Source of the DNA: Lytechinus pictus
Taxonomy: Eukaryota > Echinodermata > Echinoidea > Temnopleuroida > Toxopneustidae
Reading direction: 5' to 3'
DNA: 64,000 nt
Assembly: GCF_037042905.1 (NCBI RefSeq)
Contig: NC_087261.1
Span: forward strand, 14,086,217-14,150,216
Both the position numbers and the translations under genes were made by a program. Each line of letters opens with the position of its first letter. Positions within the stretch are counted from its first letter, which is position 1. Under the pieces are notes generated by a model, which saw only the letters and a list, made by a program, of their open reading frames with translations, was not told the DNA's origin and did not search any database. Shown piece by piece: positions 34,471 to 47,611 of this stretch.

Positions 34471-34735
34471 CCGTTGTGGCTCTGTGAATAAGTCTTAGGA
34501 CTTTGAACCACACGGTCCTGGATTCAAATCCTTCCGCAGCTCTTGCGTCCTTTGGCAAGGCGTTTATCTACATTTGCCACACTTCACCCAGGCATAGTAA
34601 ATGGCTACCCGGTAGGAAAGAATTCCTTGAATACCCGATCAGGGTAGCTGTGCTTAAGCCGGGGTAATAGTAGTATGCACTGCTTTGAAACATTTGTATT
34701 AAGCGCTATATAAATTTTGCATATTATTAGTATTA
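34471..34735 (+). repeat. tRNA-derived SINE, family 2
   Basis: A tRNA-like head with B-box-like GGATTCAAATCC at 34520-34531. The body has CACTTCACCCAGGC and TACCCGGTAGGAAAGAATT, and the tail is AAGCGCTATATAAATTTTGC, followed by ATT repeats. It matches the minus-strand copy at 2533-2792. Confidence 0.82.
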
Positions 34736-35053
34736 TTACTATTAATATTATCATGATCTAAACTATTTTGTGAGAGGAAAGGTCACCGTTTCGCTTGGTA
34801 ACATAATTATTGCGATATGAATGCATTGAATGGTGAATCGTTCAAGTGGGCCCATATTTATGACAAGACTACTGACAAGAAAGGTGCATTATGGGTACTA
34901 CACCTGGCTAGGTATGAATAGATGAGGACTCGGATGAGGCTTTTAAGGATGCTGCACGCCACAACTGGGCGTTGCATCGCGTTATGGAGTGCACATGTAA
35001 TCAAAGCTACCTGTGGACCTGTGGACGACCTGATGCAGAGGTTCGAGCCCTGA

Positions 35054-35320
35054 GCCCCGTTGTACAAAGAGTTACGATTGATCCGATCAAACATTACTCT
35101 ATGGAAATCCATCAGTGTCATATTTTTGTCTACAGGAAATTTGCAAAATGTCATTTGTAATAAAAAGAGAACACCCCAAATTGTCAAGAAATCAATGAAT
35201 TTATGTATATGGATTTCATATCTAGATTTTTTTAACAAACATGCATTTCATATGTTGACTTTGCTGGCTTTCCATCGTTGCAATTGATTGGATCAATCGT
35301 AACTCTTTGTACAACGGGGC
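35054..35320. mobile_element. MITE with GCCCCGTTGTACAAAGAG ends
   Basis: The ends are a near perfect inverted repeat of about 30 bp (GCCCCGTTGTACAAAGAG, then TTACGATTGATCC). The flanks CCCTGA and CCCTGG suggest a short target duplication of about 5 bp. Non-coding. Confidence 0.75.
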
Positions 35321-35577
35321 CCTGGTCACATCTATCGGAAGGTCTGTCCCAAACGTTAATATTAGTTTTTACAACAGCCACGCTGATGCTTTCTGTAGCG
35401 TAGAGAATCTGTTATAAAATGCCCTTTGTGAATAGTCGAGGGTCGGTGAATTGATATTTTCCTCCACAAAATATGGGACTTTAGGACATGATAACTGCGC
35501 GAATTCACTAGGACGATTTTCAATCCACGGTTCAAACATATTTCATCCTTGACTTAAATGAACATAAAATTACTTAC

Positions 35578-35664
35578 ACGGCATGGTGGAAACTGTACCA
35601 TTGACCGTGGCCGATGATGTCGTACTTACAACAGTAGTCGGCGTTACTGTTGTTGCCGATAAAT
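35578..35664 (-). CDS. Exon, Ser/Thr-rich in one frame
   Basis: Acceptor ACACACTAAG, donor GCCGT then GTAAGT. Of 87 nt, one frame reads LSATTVTPTTVVSTTSSATV, then NGTVSTMP, a mucin-like stalk. It joins in phase to the sushi-like frame at 33236-33360. The other open frame begins FIGNNSNADYCCKYDIIGHG and joins in phase to the transmembrane exon at 36475. Composition favours the first, exon order favours the second. Confidence 0.45.
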
Positions 35665-36474
35665 CTTAGTGTGTATGGAAGTGCAATTGAGTGAGGATAA
35701 TTATGGTTATTATGTAATAATTATTTAATATTGACTGGCCTTGAGGGAACATCAAATATATTGTCCACAAAAGAATCATATTGGCCCGAGTCTTTAGACG
35801 AGTACGTCGTAATGGTAAAGTGCAGAGCCTAGACCCTGATATTAACATGACATAATATAAGTTTATTTTTAAAATGAATATTACCATTATTATGATTTTT
35901 TTCTAGATATCTTATTTGGATAATAAAAATATTGACTGGCTCTTCTTTTGATGCCGAAACGTCATTGAATATTTTTGTTTTATCTTTATAAATTCAAATT
36001 TCTAACTTGATATTGAATTGGACTTGGACTTTGTGAATGTTCGCCTGGTCTATTGTTGTCTATTTAGCTTCTATTAAATGTTGTTGGACGAAAATGGAAA
36101 TTGTCATTAAAGGAGATCTATTTCAAAAGTGTGAGATTGAATATTCTTTGATGTTTAAACGTTACTTCTGCGTTGCATATTGTCGATAATCATTTGAACA
36201 TATCCAAAACGGACTTCGACTTTTTTGTTTTAAATTACTGATGATAATTCCTGATGGATTTCAATATGGTGTTGCAATAAAATAACGTTCATTCCAAGTC
36301 AAGTGTATACGTCCTTTCATCAAATGTAAATTCAAAGAAAGCGGTTGGTTTGGTTTAAATTTATCAATTGCACGTCAACTATCTTCCCGTTATGCTTGAC
36401 TTTACGCTTGATTTTCAATTGAGCGTAAGTTTCTTTCAATGTCCCATACGACTGCTAAATGAGGATGGTATTAC

Positions 36475-36562
36475 CTTCTTTTCCACAACCAAATGATGGC
36501 TAGGACGAAAATGATGATGCCAACCAATGTGACGACGATTGCGATAACGAGGGATACACCGT
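36475..36562 (-). CDS. Transmembrane exon of a single-pass membrane protein
   Basis: Acceptor TTACCACTCACAG, donor AGAAG then GTAATA. The 88 nt encode DGVSLVIAIVVTLVGIIIFV and then LAIIWLWKR. That is one 23-25 residue hydrophobic helix followed by a basic stop-transfer sequence, the usual shape of a type I receptor exon. No ectodomain exon was identified upstream on the minus strand before the transposons begin. Confidence 0.7.
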
Positions 36563-36626
36563 CTGTGAGTGGTAAATACAAAAGCCGAAAACTTTAAGAA
36601 GGCTTACTGGAAATTATAAACACTCT

Positions 36627-36926
36627 GGCCCGTATTCTGAAGTCGGGTTTAACTTAAACTCAGGTTTAAAGTTGTGGTGTAAGTATGGACAGCCAATTGT
36701 TACATAAATCACTAACGGTATTTCAGCTCATTTGGCTCTGCAATCATTCATAATTGTCTAGGAAGTATATATAGATTATTGTCTTCACCATCGATGAATC
36801 AGGAAAGAGCACAGTAAACATAAGAAACGTACAACTTAATAAAAAATTTGATACTTTTGGCTTCCCATACTTAAACCACAACTTTAAACCAGAGTCTAAG
36901 TTAAACCTGACTTCAGAATACGGGCC
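36627..36926. mobile_element. MITE with GGCCCGTATTCTGAAGTC ends
   Basis: Inverted ends of about 60 bp with few mismatches (GGCCCGTATTCTGAAGTC, then GGGTTTAACTTAAACTC). TCT lies at both sides (36624-36626 and 36927-36929), a likely 3-bp duplication as in PIF/Harbinger elements. Non-coding. Confidence 0.75.
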
Positions 36927-37015
36927 TCTGGGATTAAACAATGTATCATTTTCCACACAAGATGGTATACAAATAGCGAATAGGCATGAGTGCGATGGTG
37001 CGAGATTTCGCATGA

Positions 37016-37083
37016 GGTGAAAGAAAGATGCTCTATTCAACGAGGCGTTAGCCGAGTTGAATAGAGCGTTTCTTTCTTTCACC
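37016..37083. repeat. Hairpin, about 28-bp arms
   Basis: GGTGAAAGAAAGATGCTCTA on the left pairs with TAGAGCGTTTCTTTCTTTCA on the right around a GGCGTTAGCC-type loop, with a small bulge. It is probably the remnant of a foldback element. Confidence 0.65.
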
Positions 37084-38800
37084 GAATTATTCATCATGAA
37101 ACGGGCATTTAATTTTGATTATTATTTTTTCTCTCTCTTCTATTTGCCACTTGTTAGTTTTTTCTGCCTTCCCCTTTCATGCTTCTATCTAACAGCTCTT
37201 CTGCCCCCTCTCTACTAGCTATATCTGTCTGTTCTTGGTAATTTTTTTCTTCCCTTTTTCTCTTGATTCTCCTCCTTTATTTTTATCACAAATTTTCTGC
37301 CCATGCACCCTCTCCATTTATCCTTCTTCCCTCTATAGCCATCTAATGGCTCTTGGAAATTATTCTTGCCCCTTTTTCTCTTGAATGTCCCCATTCTCTT
37401 TCTTTAGTTTTATCCAACATTGCTTCTGCCCAACTTCTCTCTTTATCCCCCTCTCCCTCTCATGTCATCCAATAAATCTTGGCAATTATTTCTGCCCCCT
37501 CTCCTCTTGATTTCTCTCTCTCTCACTTCTGCCAGTTCTTTTCACCCATCTCGTTCTCTTCGTTAAGTGCTGAATTTGTATTCGCTCACTTTGCTCGGAG
37601 AATCCAATTCTCTTTCCAATTCTGCCTTTCTCACTACCTCCTTATGTTTTTAATATCTTTCTCCTCTTCTGCCTTTTTTTCTATTTGCTAATAATAAATG
37701 TCAATATGAGCAAGTCAGTTAATGGCATAAAAAATTGATTCCATGGTTTCAAGAGTTTGATGTGAACAATATTTATTTCTGAGCTGTGGCAATAAGAAAT
37801 GTGATAAAGATTCTTGTTAAAAATACAAGAAATGATAGATAAATATACTGCAGAACAGCACACAAACAAAATAGTACTGAAGTGGTGTACAATACATGTA
37901 TATTTTCAGGAAATGAGTTGACTCCACAAGATCACAAGTCGTCCATAAGCCAAACGTAATCTTTACGAAAAACCAATCTGAAGCTGAACTTCATGCAGTT
38001 ACAGCAATAAAATCAACTTATTTGTGTCAATTAACTGCATAAAATCATTAAGGAATACCGTTCATCGAGAAGTGTAAAAACATCTATATTTAATTCGCAT
38101 ACTGTACCTATCCAAAATTTCACAGCATGTTATATGTATGCTGTACTAGTATGAGTTTGAGCAAATATTGAATATCGTATGATAGAATCAACATAGGAGT
38201 ACAAGGATTCGGAAGTACATGTGTGTATTATTGTGCACGTAGAGTATACTGTAGTTTCCTTTAAACTTGGAACATATTTAAACTTATCCCACCAGTAAAA
38301 TCAGTTAAATAAAAGAAAAATCAAACAAAACATAGATTGTAAAACACTGAAAAAATTTCACTTTCCATCATAAACAATTATAGGTACAGTACATCCTGGT
38401 AAGTATGCAAATGGGGAGCATCTGCCTACAGGTGCAACAGTACTTCAAAATATAAAAATGATATCTAATTAATGAGCACTAATCACAAGAAATCTAAATG
38501 AAAATGTGATTAGAAAAAATAATTGAGTTATTGAATTCCAAATTTTGGCAACTTTTTCTGAAAACAGCTTTTTGCATGCCATGAAGAATATGCAATAGGT
38601 GGGCTGTACATGTATAATTCCTGTGGTTGTATTCCTCTTCCAATACTTATATAATTTCAGTGTTTTGTTTGTCAGATTTGCCTCTACTTGTTCACATATT
38701 TTTCAAGCGTGGAATATGTACATGTATTACTTAAAAAATAGTGAACATATACATGTACATTTCAAGGTATGTATAGACTAATACATTTAGCTGCTTTCAA
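37084..38800. other. No gene seen
   Basis: CT-rich stretch (37120-37690) followed by AT-rich sequence. No supported exon. Confidence 0.5.
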
Positions 38801-38805
38801 ATTTT

Positions 38806-39213
38806 CACGTAAAAGTATTTTTTGAGCGACTCAAACATCCACACCACAGTCGCACTCAAAGTCAAAGAAATTGAAGCATATTAATTATTGCAACTTAAAA
38901 CTCAGCTCTCTACACGAGGGAAACTCAATCTAAAAAAAAATGTTAAAAAAAAGGCCTAAAAATAATCAATTTGAAGTTAAAAATTAAGCCCCCAAATAAA
39001 ACATTTATTATTGATGGCTACCCTCAGCCCGGCATGCCCACACATCTACACTGCAAATATTTTTTCACATTTCGGGGGCAGGAGTGAATCGCCCCGAGCC
39101 CCCACCCACGTAAAAGTATTTTTTGTGCGACTCAAACATCCACACCACAGTCACACTTAGTCAAAGAAATTGAAGTATATTAAATTATTACAATCTTAAA
39201 GCTCTACACCAGG
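38806..39213. repeat. Direct repeat, two copies about 301 bp apart
   Basis: The block starting CACGTAAAAGTATTTTTTG at 38806 and at 39107 continues with CGACTCAAACATCCACACCA in both copies, then AAAGAAATTGAAG. It runs about 105 bp with few differences. Confidence 0.75.
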
Positions 39214-40261
39214 GAAAATAAAAATAAAAAATAAAAATATATATATAAATATTTACCCCAAAAAAAGGCAGAGCCTATGCGACACTGCCAAGCTTCAAGC
39301 TCTAGTTCACTCTCTCACTCAGTCAAGCTCAGCTCTTTGACTGTGCACGCCCTCTTCCATTGGGGATTCGGGCTGAATCCCACCCCGCCAGTTTAGGCGG
39401 CCGAGCTACGTAGAATTGCGATGAAGAGCAGCGGACCGTTCATCGGTTGTTCGCTTCTTGCGACCAGAGAGAAAAGGTGAAAAACTTTAACAAAACCGTG
39501 CAAATGCACCAAATTTTATCCCTGTGATGAGGAAATGGAGTTAATGGAATACAAGAAAGTCCATCTTCTGCGATAAAAGTGGTAACTTGAGGAGAAATGA
39601 TCACAAAATCAAGTCAGTTGTTGAGCGGGGCCGAGCCGAGCACCGACACAGTTAATACACGCGCGCCTATGGGAATCGCGAGCTGTCGAAAAACGCCTAA
39701 AATTACACTTTTTTTTTTATGTCAGCGAAAAAAAAGTGATAGAAAGTGAAGAACATTACCATCAGACCATATCTCTAGAAAATCTTTACAAGAAATTTCG
39801 AAATGACGGAAAAATCTCGTAATGGGTGGGACAACTCGGCCCGCGGTCCGAGATGTCCCGTGGTCCGAGTTGACCCGACCCCGACGAGTCCTGCGCTCTG
39901 AGTGACACGCTTGGGACCCGGAGCTCCACATCATGATCATCGTCATGCACATGGCCTGGGCTGGGTTAAACAAACATTATTTATTTGAACATGACACAAC
40001 CAGTATTCATTCTAATTATGTTCATCACTTTCACACGCACAGGGCCAGGCCACCCACCCAGGCCAGGGAGAATCTCTCTCGAGCTCTCCCTCTTCAGTGT
40101 CACTTGATAATATTCACACAAACACAAAACATAACGGATGGGACCGAAGGTCAGTACTGACTACTACTGGCGTGCAATGCGCGATGCGTGAATACAAAAC
40201 GACTAAAACCTATCTTTAAACTCTTATTTTATCGATTATTTGTGATTAAAGTACCACTTAC

Positions 40262-40329
40262 TTGTGAAATGTTTTTCCTGACCCTTTCACGAGTCGATTA
40301 GTACAGTTGATTGCGGCACAAGAAGGCAT
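40262..40329 (-). CDS. THAP-like first coding exon
   Basis: A minus-strand ATG at 40329 opens MPSCAAINCTNRLVKGSGKT, then FH, and the exon ends AA then GTAAGT (donor bases 40261-40260). The pattern M-P-x-C-x4-C-x-N-R, ending in FH(K), is the N-terminus of the THAP zinc-binding domain, which binds DNA in transcription regulators and P-type transposases. The second half (FP-W-C-x2-H) should follow in the next exon. A candidate reading FPHHRDKIWC lies near 39510, but its phase and spacing do not fit, so it is not claimed. A transposon nest starts about 175 bp upstream of the ATG. Confidence 0.6.
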
Positions 40330-40465
40330 TTTGAAGGATGATGATGATATCTTTCATTGTAAACATGGTAAAGCACGTACGATCGGATGCTAATTCTTTT
40401 CATGCGCTATCCAAGATGGCCGCCGGCTCGCACCGGAGGAGCCAATCAGCTGCCTTTATAATCCT
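40330..40465 (-). promoter_or_regulatory. Promoter-like region of the THAP-like gene
   Basis: GC-richer than its surroundings. It contains CAAGATGGCCGCC (40409-40421), a YY1-type element, and CCAATCAG (about 40442), a CCAAT box in reverse for this gene. Both lie within about 120 bp upstream of the ATG. No TATA box in the usual place. Confidence 0.45.
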
Positions 40466-40518
40466 TCTACCTAGTTAACAATTCGTTGGCAGTATTGCGT
40501 ATTTAGCAAAGACAATAC

Positions 40519-43500
40519 CAACGAACGTAGAGGGCAGCAACACACGACAGTGTTGCTTTTAGGAAGGTCCACTCCGCTCAGATTTTGTGACCACTTAAGC
40601 CCCGCCCCTCACTCAGCGCACTTTTTTGGTAGATTGTAGAGTTGATTTTTTTTCGTTTGTTCAATTTTACTATTTTTTATGGATACTGAAAACTCCAGGA
40701 AATAATGTAAATATTCTTTAATAACTGTTCATTTATTTTTGGAAAAAAGTAAGACAAAATGTAATCATGATTCTTGTAGTTTGCACATCAATAAACATAC
40801 ATAGTCTGATGACATTGAATTACCCAGGCCCCCGAAGCTCCGCCATTTTGTCGGAGACATTTGGGCAAATCCTAAGCCCCCATTTGCATACACATGAATA
40901 ATTCATCAGTTCGCTGCTCCACACATCCCAATAGACTCTTTATATGACGAAGCAGAAAGTGGAGATCAGCGTCACGCATGCGCATTGAGCGAGGTCAACT
41001 TTGCGTTAATTATTCATGAAATTTAATATATTCATCACGTGATTAATCTACTTCTTACTACTATTGACCAATCAGCGTTCTTCACTACAATGAGTCATCA
41101 TGCATGCATCGTTTTTCAATCCGTGCATAGAATGCAGTTTACATGCAACGTACACTAGCCCGCAGCCTGACACTTTTCTTAATCTTGTTTAACCTGCAGA
41201 TGGGGGGGGGGGGGGGGGGGTGAATCAGCTTGTTTTTATCTTCTTTTTAACATCGGTGTAAATGAAAGGGGAAGATATTTACGAACTAGTTTATTTCATA
41301 ATAACAATACGCCAATATAAATAATAACAATGTATTTCAGTTTGAACGTTTCACTTACTGCTTTTAATTGTAATTTGGTTCTTTCATTTAAAAAAAATAT
41401 GACCTTTCTCTGCTGTTCTCCAGATCAGAATCACTAGAGGCATGTTTCACATCGCAGTGTAATCGTTAGTAATGATATAGTAAGAACAAATTTTGAATCC
41501 AAAATTTCTTTAGAAAATAGGATTGGATTTAATTAGAACCTATTTATTTTCTGTAATTAATAGTGTGTTTTTTTACGCTACGCCTTCCCAATTATTGATA
41601 ATGATCATTTAATTCTTTTTTTTGGAAGGGGGGGGGGTAATCTAATTTATTTGTGTTCACTCTTTTTAAGAGCACAGATAAGTGACATGTCATTACCAAA
41701 CTTCATCAGTTTCAGGCAGGGCGGATCTAGGATTTTTCCAAAGGGGGGCACATTTTCCCCAAGGAAAAATTTGACAAGCAAAAAAAAAGGGGGGTCTTCA
41801 CTTTCAGAAGGGGGACTTTACATTACAATTTTTAATTGAGCCTGTCAAATTGGGGGGGGGGTGCACTGATCGGCTTTGCCCCCCCCCCACACACTCTGAT
41901 TGGCCTAATCTTTGTCTTTAAAAGTCATATCTATTCATCTTATTCCTCTTCCCCACTCTTTATAAATTGTTTCTCCCTCATTTATCCCCGCCTCCTCTCA
42001 AAATAAATAAAGAATAAAATGGCCCTTTATGGTTTCTCCTTGTGGGTAAATTGTCAATTGGCTCTGTCCACTCTCTTGTGCACCCTATGCCCCTTCACAT
42101 TATTATTATAATACATTATCTATTCTTTTAATCTCTCTTCAGCTCTCTCTTTGCCATATCGCACTTTCATTATTAAACCACACACACAACTTTTTCTCTT
42201 ATATTTTCCACCTCTCAGCTCTTCTCGCAATTCATTAAAAAAAGAAAATACACTGGGTGATTCCAACTTTGGCGTTGGTGTTCGTAGCACAATTTAGTTC
42301 TTCCTTCCTCCAAAACCTAATGTGAGTTTACAAAAATAATTCAAATCACATTAATAGCTCAACATCAAGTGAGATGAATCTATGAATCAATTTGATTGTA
42401 ATTTTGGTGCTGTGATGATGATGTAAAACTTGTAAGACGCCACACCAAAAGTTTAAAAGCAAACTTGAAATCACCCATGTATCTTTCTCATTAAAAAAAA
42501 ATATATATTTAGAAATTCTCTATCACATCTACATAACAGCCATGGATCAAAAATTCTTTAAGGGGGGTCTTTTGCCCTCCACCTTAAAGGTCCTGGTTCT
42601 CAAAAGGATTGTTTTCTATCTTATTTTCAAATTTATTCATTTTTTTAAAAATATCTTTCTATATTATTTGTTATGTTTTTTAATGGGGGTGATTTTTACA
42701 GAGAAAACCTGCAACTACCACCCCCTCCAACCTTGATCCATGGCTGCAAAATGTAGGTCTCATTACTCTTAAATTTATGCTGCTTGTTCACTATTGCTCG
42801 TCCATTAATTCTACTAGTACTTTCAGTGTCTCCTCAAATATCTTGATTCACCTAAACTCTCAGCTAAAAGAATTATAGAAGACTTGTTAATTCAGTGACA
42901 ATGACAAAATTATTATTTCAATTCATTTTATTCCAAATACATAAATCAGGTAACAATTATTTTCCTCTTGAGTTTAAAGATCAAATTTTGATCAGAGCTC
43001 GTTCCCATCTGCTTAAGATGAAATGGTGTGAAAGAGACTACTGTCCTCACAAACACAGATGCAATGTCACATGCCCCCCCCCGAATTCATTGATCATTAT
43101 TTTTGTTAAAAATTCTTCATTGCCAAAATTGTTACACAATTTCATGTGCATATTATAGTGCTGAATTATCATATTTATTCATCATTACTGTTATGTCATC
43201 GTAATGAATTTATTATTCTAAGTATTATTATCATAAACATCATCATTAACTACATCCATATTTGTAAAAACTACTGCTACAATCAGCAAGGATAATTACC
43301 CCTAAAATAACCCTATCCCTCTTAAATTGTTTGTGGGTTTTGTTTGGTCAGTGGTGAGGGGGAAGCGGTTACAATACTCTATTGTAAATACATGCAGTAA
43401 TTCAGTTTGATATAGGATGTTTGGCATATTGTCAATGCATTATTCCCTAATTCTTCCACCAGAAAATTATTATTGGAACTAAAAAAACAAACCCTTAATT

Positions 43501-46500
43501 TGGTCTTGTATTTCTTGAGTCTCTAAAACAAAGGATGTGAAGCAGAGTCATGTTCCATATCTGTTGAAAAAAAACACACACAAAAAGACAGAAATGTTAG
43601 CAATTCAATCAAGCCATCATCAAAATAAAAAGAAATAAAAAAATATATAAAAGCTTAATGAAATCACAAGCCGAATGAGTCGCCTTTACAAAATCTGGTG
43701 TGGATTGAAGAATTCATGAGTGGGTAGGAAGCAAATAAATTGATTACAAATGACTTTCCACTTGCTTAGCCTATAGTATAGTATATTCTGATTTTCTTAT
43801 TTAATTTTGACAAGCTAGATCTACCGGTAGGTGATATTAATTGTCCCGTGAAAATATGACAGGTGAAAATGAAAATGGAGCCTGTCAAAACGACTCCAGC
43901 CTAGTCTCTGAGCTGATTTTCTTTCCATTTACTCAATAAAACTTAGATCTTGGTCTACCGTGTGAGCCCCCCCCCCCAAAAAAAAAAGGGACACCTCACA
44001 AAACCCCAATTTAAGGTAAAAATATGTCATGAACGCATATTATATACCACTAGAAAGAGTATATTCTCCCAAATAATTTGATATCATATTCATGGTTGGA
44101 TAGTCAGTATGTATTCTTTGCAGAGATGTAGATTTTGATTTGCACCGAAATAAGGTATGGCTAAAATTAATGACTCCAGATGCCAATGATGTCAAAATCT
44201 ATAAGTTAGCAAAATTTCAAAGAAATTAATTTGTGTATTGACACTAAAAAGAATTTACTAAACAATTATCTTGTAAATTATTGAACATGGGTATTGAAAT
44301 TTGAAATGGGTTTTAATATAACCATTGTAGGATTATGAAATCATTAACATCTGGAATCATTCTTGGATAAAGTCGTTTGGTATGTAAATACATGAAGTCA
44401 TTCAGTTTGATATATAGGATGATTATTGTTTTTTTTACCTTTTTGAATCAGGAGGGTCCTGCAGCTTAATTTGGTCTTGTAATTCTTGAGTCTTTAAAAG
44501 AGGATGTGAAGCTGCATCATGTTCTATGTCTGTTGATTAAAACAATACACAGACAGAAATGTTAGCAATACAAGCTATTGTAAAAAAAAAAAACATAACA
44601 CTTGGACTATAGCGTATTTATCTAGATCTAGTCATAGACTCTGACGTACATAGATCTGGAACTAAATGTAAGTAGATCTAGATCTACATCAAAAGTAGAT
44701 CTAAATTTCATATTTGTTAAACCTACTATTCTGCGAACTTTCAATGTTATTGAATCATACAAGTGTTAGATCTAGACTAAAGCTGTCTTGACCTAGTGTC
44801 TTAAGTTTAAAATAGTTTCATGACATTTGCTCTGATGACAAGTGCTCCGATGGAAAATCTGCACGTTAGGCCAAACAAAAGCTAACCTCCAAAATTAAAT
44901 AAACCCTTTGGCCTTAACTTAAGACCCTGACTGAAATAATACTAAGCCTATATAGATTCTACAGGTCGCTTTGACTTTGTTGTAGGCCTAGATCCAAGTC
45001 TAGTCTAGGTCTATAACAAGTTAGACCTAAGCTAGATAGGCTGGGAGGTAGAAATGTTTTCTTTTAGCTTTAACCAAGACCGGTAATCAGATCTACCGAT
45101 GAATTAGGCCCAACTTAGACTAGATCTCTACTCCCCTCTAGATCTATGTTGCCGAGTCCGAGGCTGTCCGAAGTGGCGACGTTCAGACCCCGGGGTAGGC
45201 CCTACGACTACGTCTAACCATGGACCTACTAGCAAACTTAGACTTGGTCTAGATCTAGATCAAGGCGGTAGGCCCAACTTTCAAGTTTAAAAAAATAAAA
45301 GGAAACATAAGAACAAGTGTAGGCCCTAGTACCGTATTATTAGTAGAAATAAGTTTGGGAAAAACATCTTTTTTTACAAAATGATCGAGGACTAGACTCT
45401 GACTAGATCTACTCTAGAGAGTAGAGGCTACGGTCCTATTGTCTTGATATGTGAATTCAAAGGGACGGGTTAATGGAGTGAATGTCTTTCTAAACTCAAT
45501 ATGTCTAGCCTAAACGTTATCTAGATTCTAGTTCTTTTCATGCCTGCTGAGATCTTCGGTAGGAATCGAAATTTCAGAGAAACTCTCGCCCGAAAGTCTG
45601 GCGTGAATTGAATATACGAGGTCTCAAATGGTAGCAGATGGAGATTTACATCAAGTAATATAGGCTTTATAGAAAAATATAGCCACCATTTTTAGCTCAC
45701 GACGATGGAAATAGTTTTGAGTTTTCGCAAGTCGTTTGCTTCCTAATTTTTCACTTTTTATAAACAAAAATTAATTCACGTTATACCCAGACATCTAAAG
45801 ATCCCATATAACATCAGATCTTTTGATTTATTTTTGTAAATGAATTAACATTCAGCGTTAATCTGACAGTACTCACCGAAAATCTTTCAAGGAAATAACC
45901 TTCTTCTGTGCGGGTGACGTCACCTTTCAGCCCTTGATTAAGCCGAAGTGACGATAGGGGTCAAATTATGACGTACGAATTTCAATAGAAAAATACATTA
46001 TTCATGAGGTAATGTCCAATCAAATCACAGTATCTTGCGAATACGCAAAGAAAAAATAAATGATTCATTAGCAATATGCAAATGGGGGCTTAGGATTCGG
46101 TTCAAATGTCTCCCAGGAGGTGTGGCCAAAAGTGGTACAAAATACGCTTATCACCATGGAGCTTCTATGGAGTATCTGTACGTTATATGCAAATGTTATT
46201 TAAATGAGGCTTTTCCGCGGGTGCTACCTTTCAGTCTATACGTATTTATTAGTCTATGGAATTACCTCTTTTCTGCTTAATTTCGCTGCCCCTACAAAGC
46301 TACACCAGCCAACACGAGAGCCAATACCTTGATCTTCTGGCATAGCCGCGCCGAAACTTCCGGGACACATCGGTGCGCGTACTGCGCAAATGCAATGCTG
46401 GCCGCACTAGCAGGACTGGCAGGATATCTAGACGCTACTCGACTTAGCCAGATATGGACTTGAACGATATGGACTTAATCTGTCATTGATGTGGCACTAA

Positions 46501-47597
46501 CTGCCAGTTGCAACGATAAATGATCAAGGTTAGGATCCGAATTTTCCCCTACAGTGTAGATCGGAGTCTGAAAGTATAAAATAATTAATCGATATCCACG
46601 AATCCGACCCAACTTTTTTGCAAGACATCAGGCAGAGCTCGAATACGGCCACCAGTCAAGCTCAAGCCCAGGTAAGTCCTAGTCTAAAGTTAGACCTAAG
46701 TAACAGACCAAAATTATCTGGTCCAGTATCGAGCCATATATGTTTTGACGGGCCTTGACTTGTGAACTATCAAGAGACGAAGGTATATGTCACAGCTACT
46801 TTTTTCATTCCATAATTTCATCCTAATTTGTGCAATTAGCATGCGCAAATACCAGCCAACCGTATACCTACCTCTGCATCGACCGGCCGGCCGGGGCGCT
46901 GGCGCGGTCAGCCATGGCGCTTGCACTCAAGCGATGGCACTGTTGCTGGATTGTGTAGGCGCATTAATGTGGTGCAGCGAAACATAGATGAAGAATGTTC
47001 AACCTCACGTATATTTGTTATCATGTTGATATGCGAAAGTCATGAAATTGTTTTCACCACCACGTAATATTTTAGGAAAAATACAGAAATAAATATTGAA
47101 TATTTTTATGCGTGATATTTGCTGTAAAAGTCTATCAAGTAAAATTGTTGAAAATGAGGAAATAAAAAAAAATCAACTCTACAATTTACTAAAAAAGTGC
47201 GCTGAGTGAGGGGCGGAGCTTAATAGCGGTCACAAAATGAGCTTGACTAAATCGGGGTGAAATTAGCAGATTGGTTTATTTGATGGCATAATCAATCCTG
47301 TTTACTGAAGAATTAAAAAAACAAAAGACAATAATCTGGTGATATTTTTCATTTTGAAATGTGGTAAATTTTTTGTCAATTGTTTTTATATTTTTCTATT
47401 TCTATTATTGGGATTTAGTCTTGTCATAATCTGTTATTTTACCTCTATTTTGTTATTAATCTCTGAATGTATCGCGTCGGTTCGTGGTTTCGTTGGCATG
47501 CCTACCAAATTGTGCGCGCACTTCATTTGTATGCGCGTATCGAGTGGACCTTCCTAAAAGCAACACTGTCGTGTGTTGCTGCCCTCTACGTTCGTTG
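40519..47597. mobile_element. Element B (CAACGAACGTAGAGGGCAGC family), interrupted
   Basis: The ends are long inverted repeats: CAACGAACGTAGAGGGCAGC at 40519 and its reverse ending at 47597, continuing through AACACACGACAGTGTTGC and GGAAGGTCCACTC. A further inner block (CCCCTCACTCAGCGCACTTT and beyond) also pairs. The flanking 8-bp duplication is GACAATAC (40511-40518 and 47598-47605). The right arm has about 270 bp extra between its two paired blocks. Without element A inside, B is about 1.6 kb and shows no transposase. Confidence 0.88.
40825..46258 (-). mobile_element. Element A, copy 1 (5434 bp), inside B
   Basis: The 8-bp duplication is GAATTACC (40817-40824 and 46259-46266). The tips are CAGGCCCCCGAAGCTCCGCC and, from the other side, CATAGACTAATAAATACG. 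Subterminal inverted blocks share GAGACATTTG and AATCCTAAGCCCCCATTTGC. Orientation is set by its internal gene, which reads from 46258 to lower coordinates: TGACGTCA at 45922-45915, an exon end with donor GTGAGT, an AGATCT-rich intron at about 44600-45550, and a 91-nt exon near 44460-44552. Confidence 0.88.
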
Positions 47598-47611
47598 GAC
47601 AATACTAGACC

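Noticed and set aside
39480-39570. Second THAP exon (FPHHRDKIWC)
   Set aside because: Spacing between FP and W is too short and the available acceptor gives the wrong phase.
41715-41890. Nested hAT MITE starting CAGGGCGGATCTAGGATTTTT
   Set aside because: The left side looks like a hAT tip, but no matching right tip or 8-bp duplication was found, and the stretch is present in all A copies.
46035-46280. The 74-81 codon frame repeated three times (MRIRKEKIND...)
   Set aside because: It recurs only because element A is present in three copies. It reads antisense across the element's promoter and tip and has no recognisable domain.
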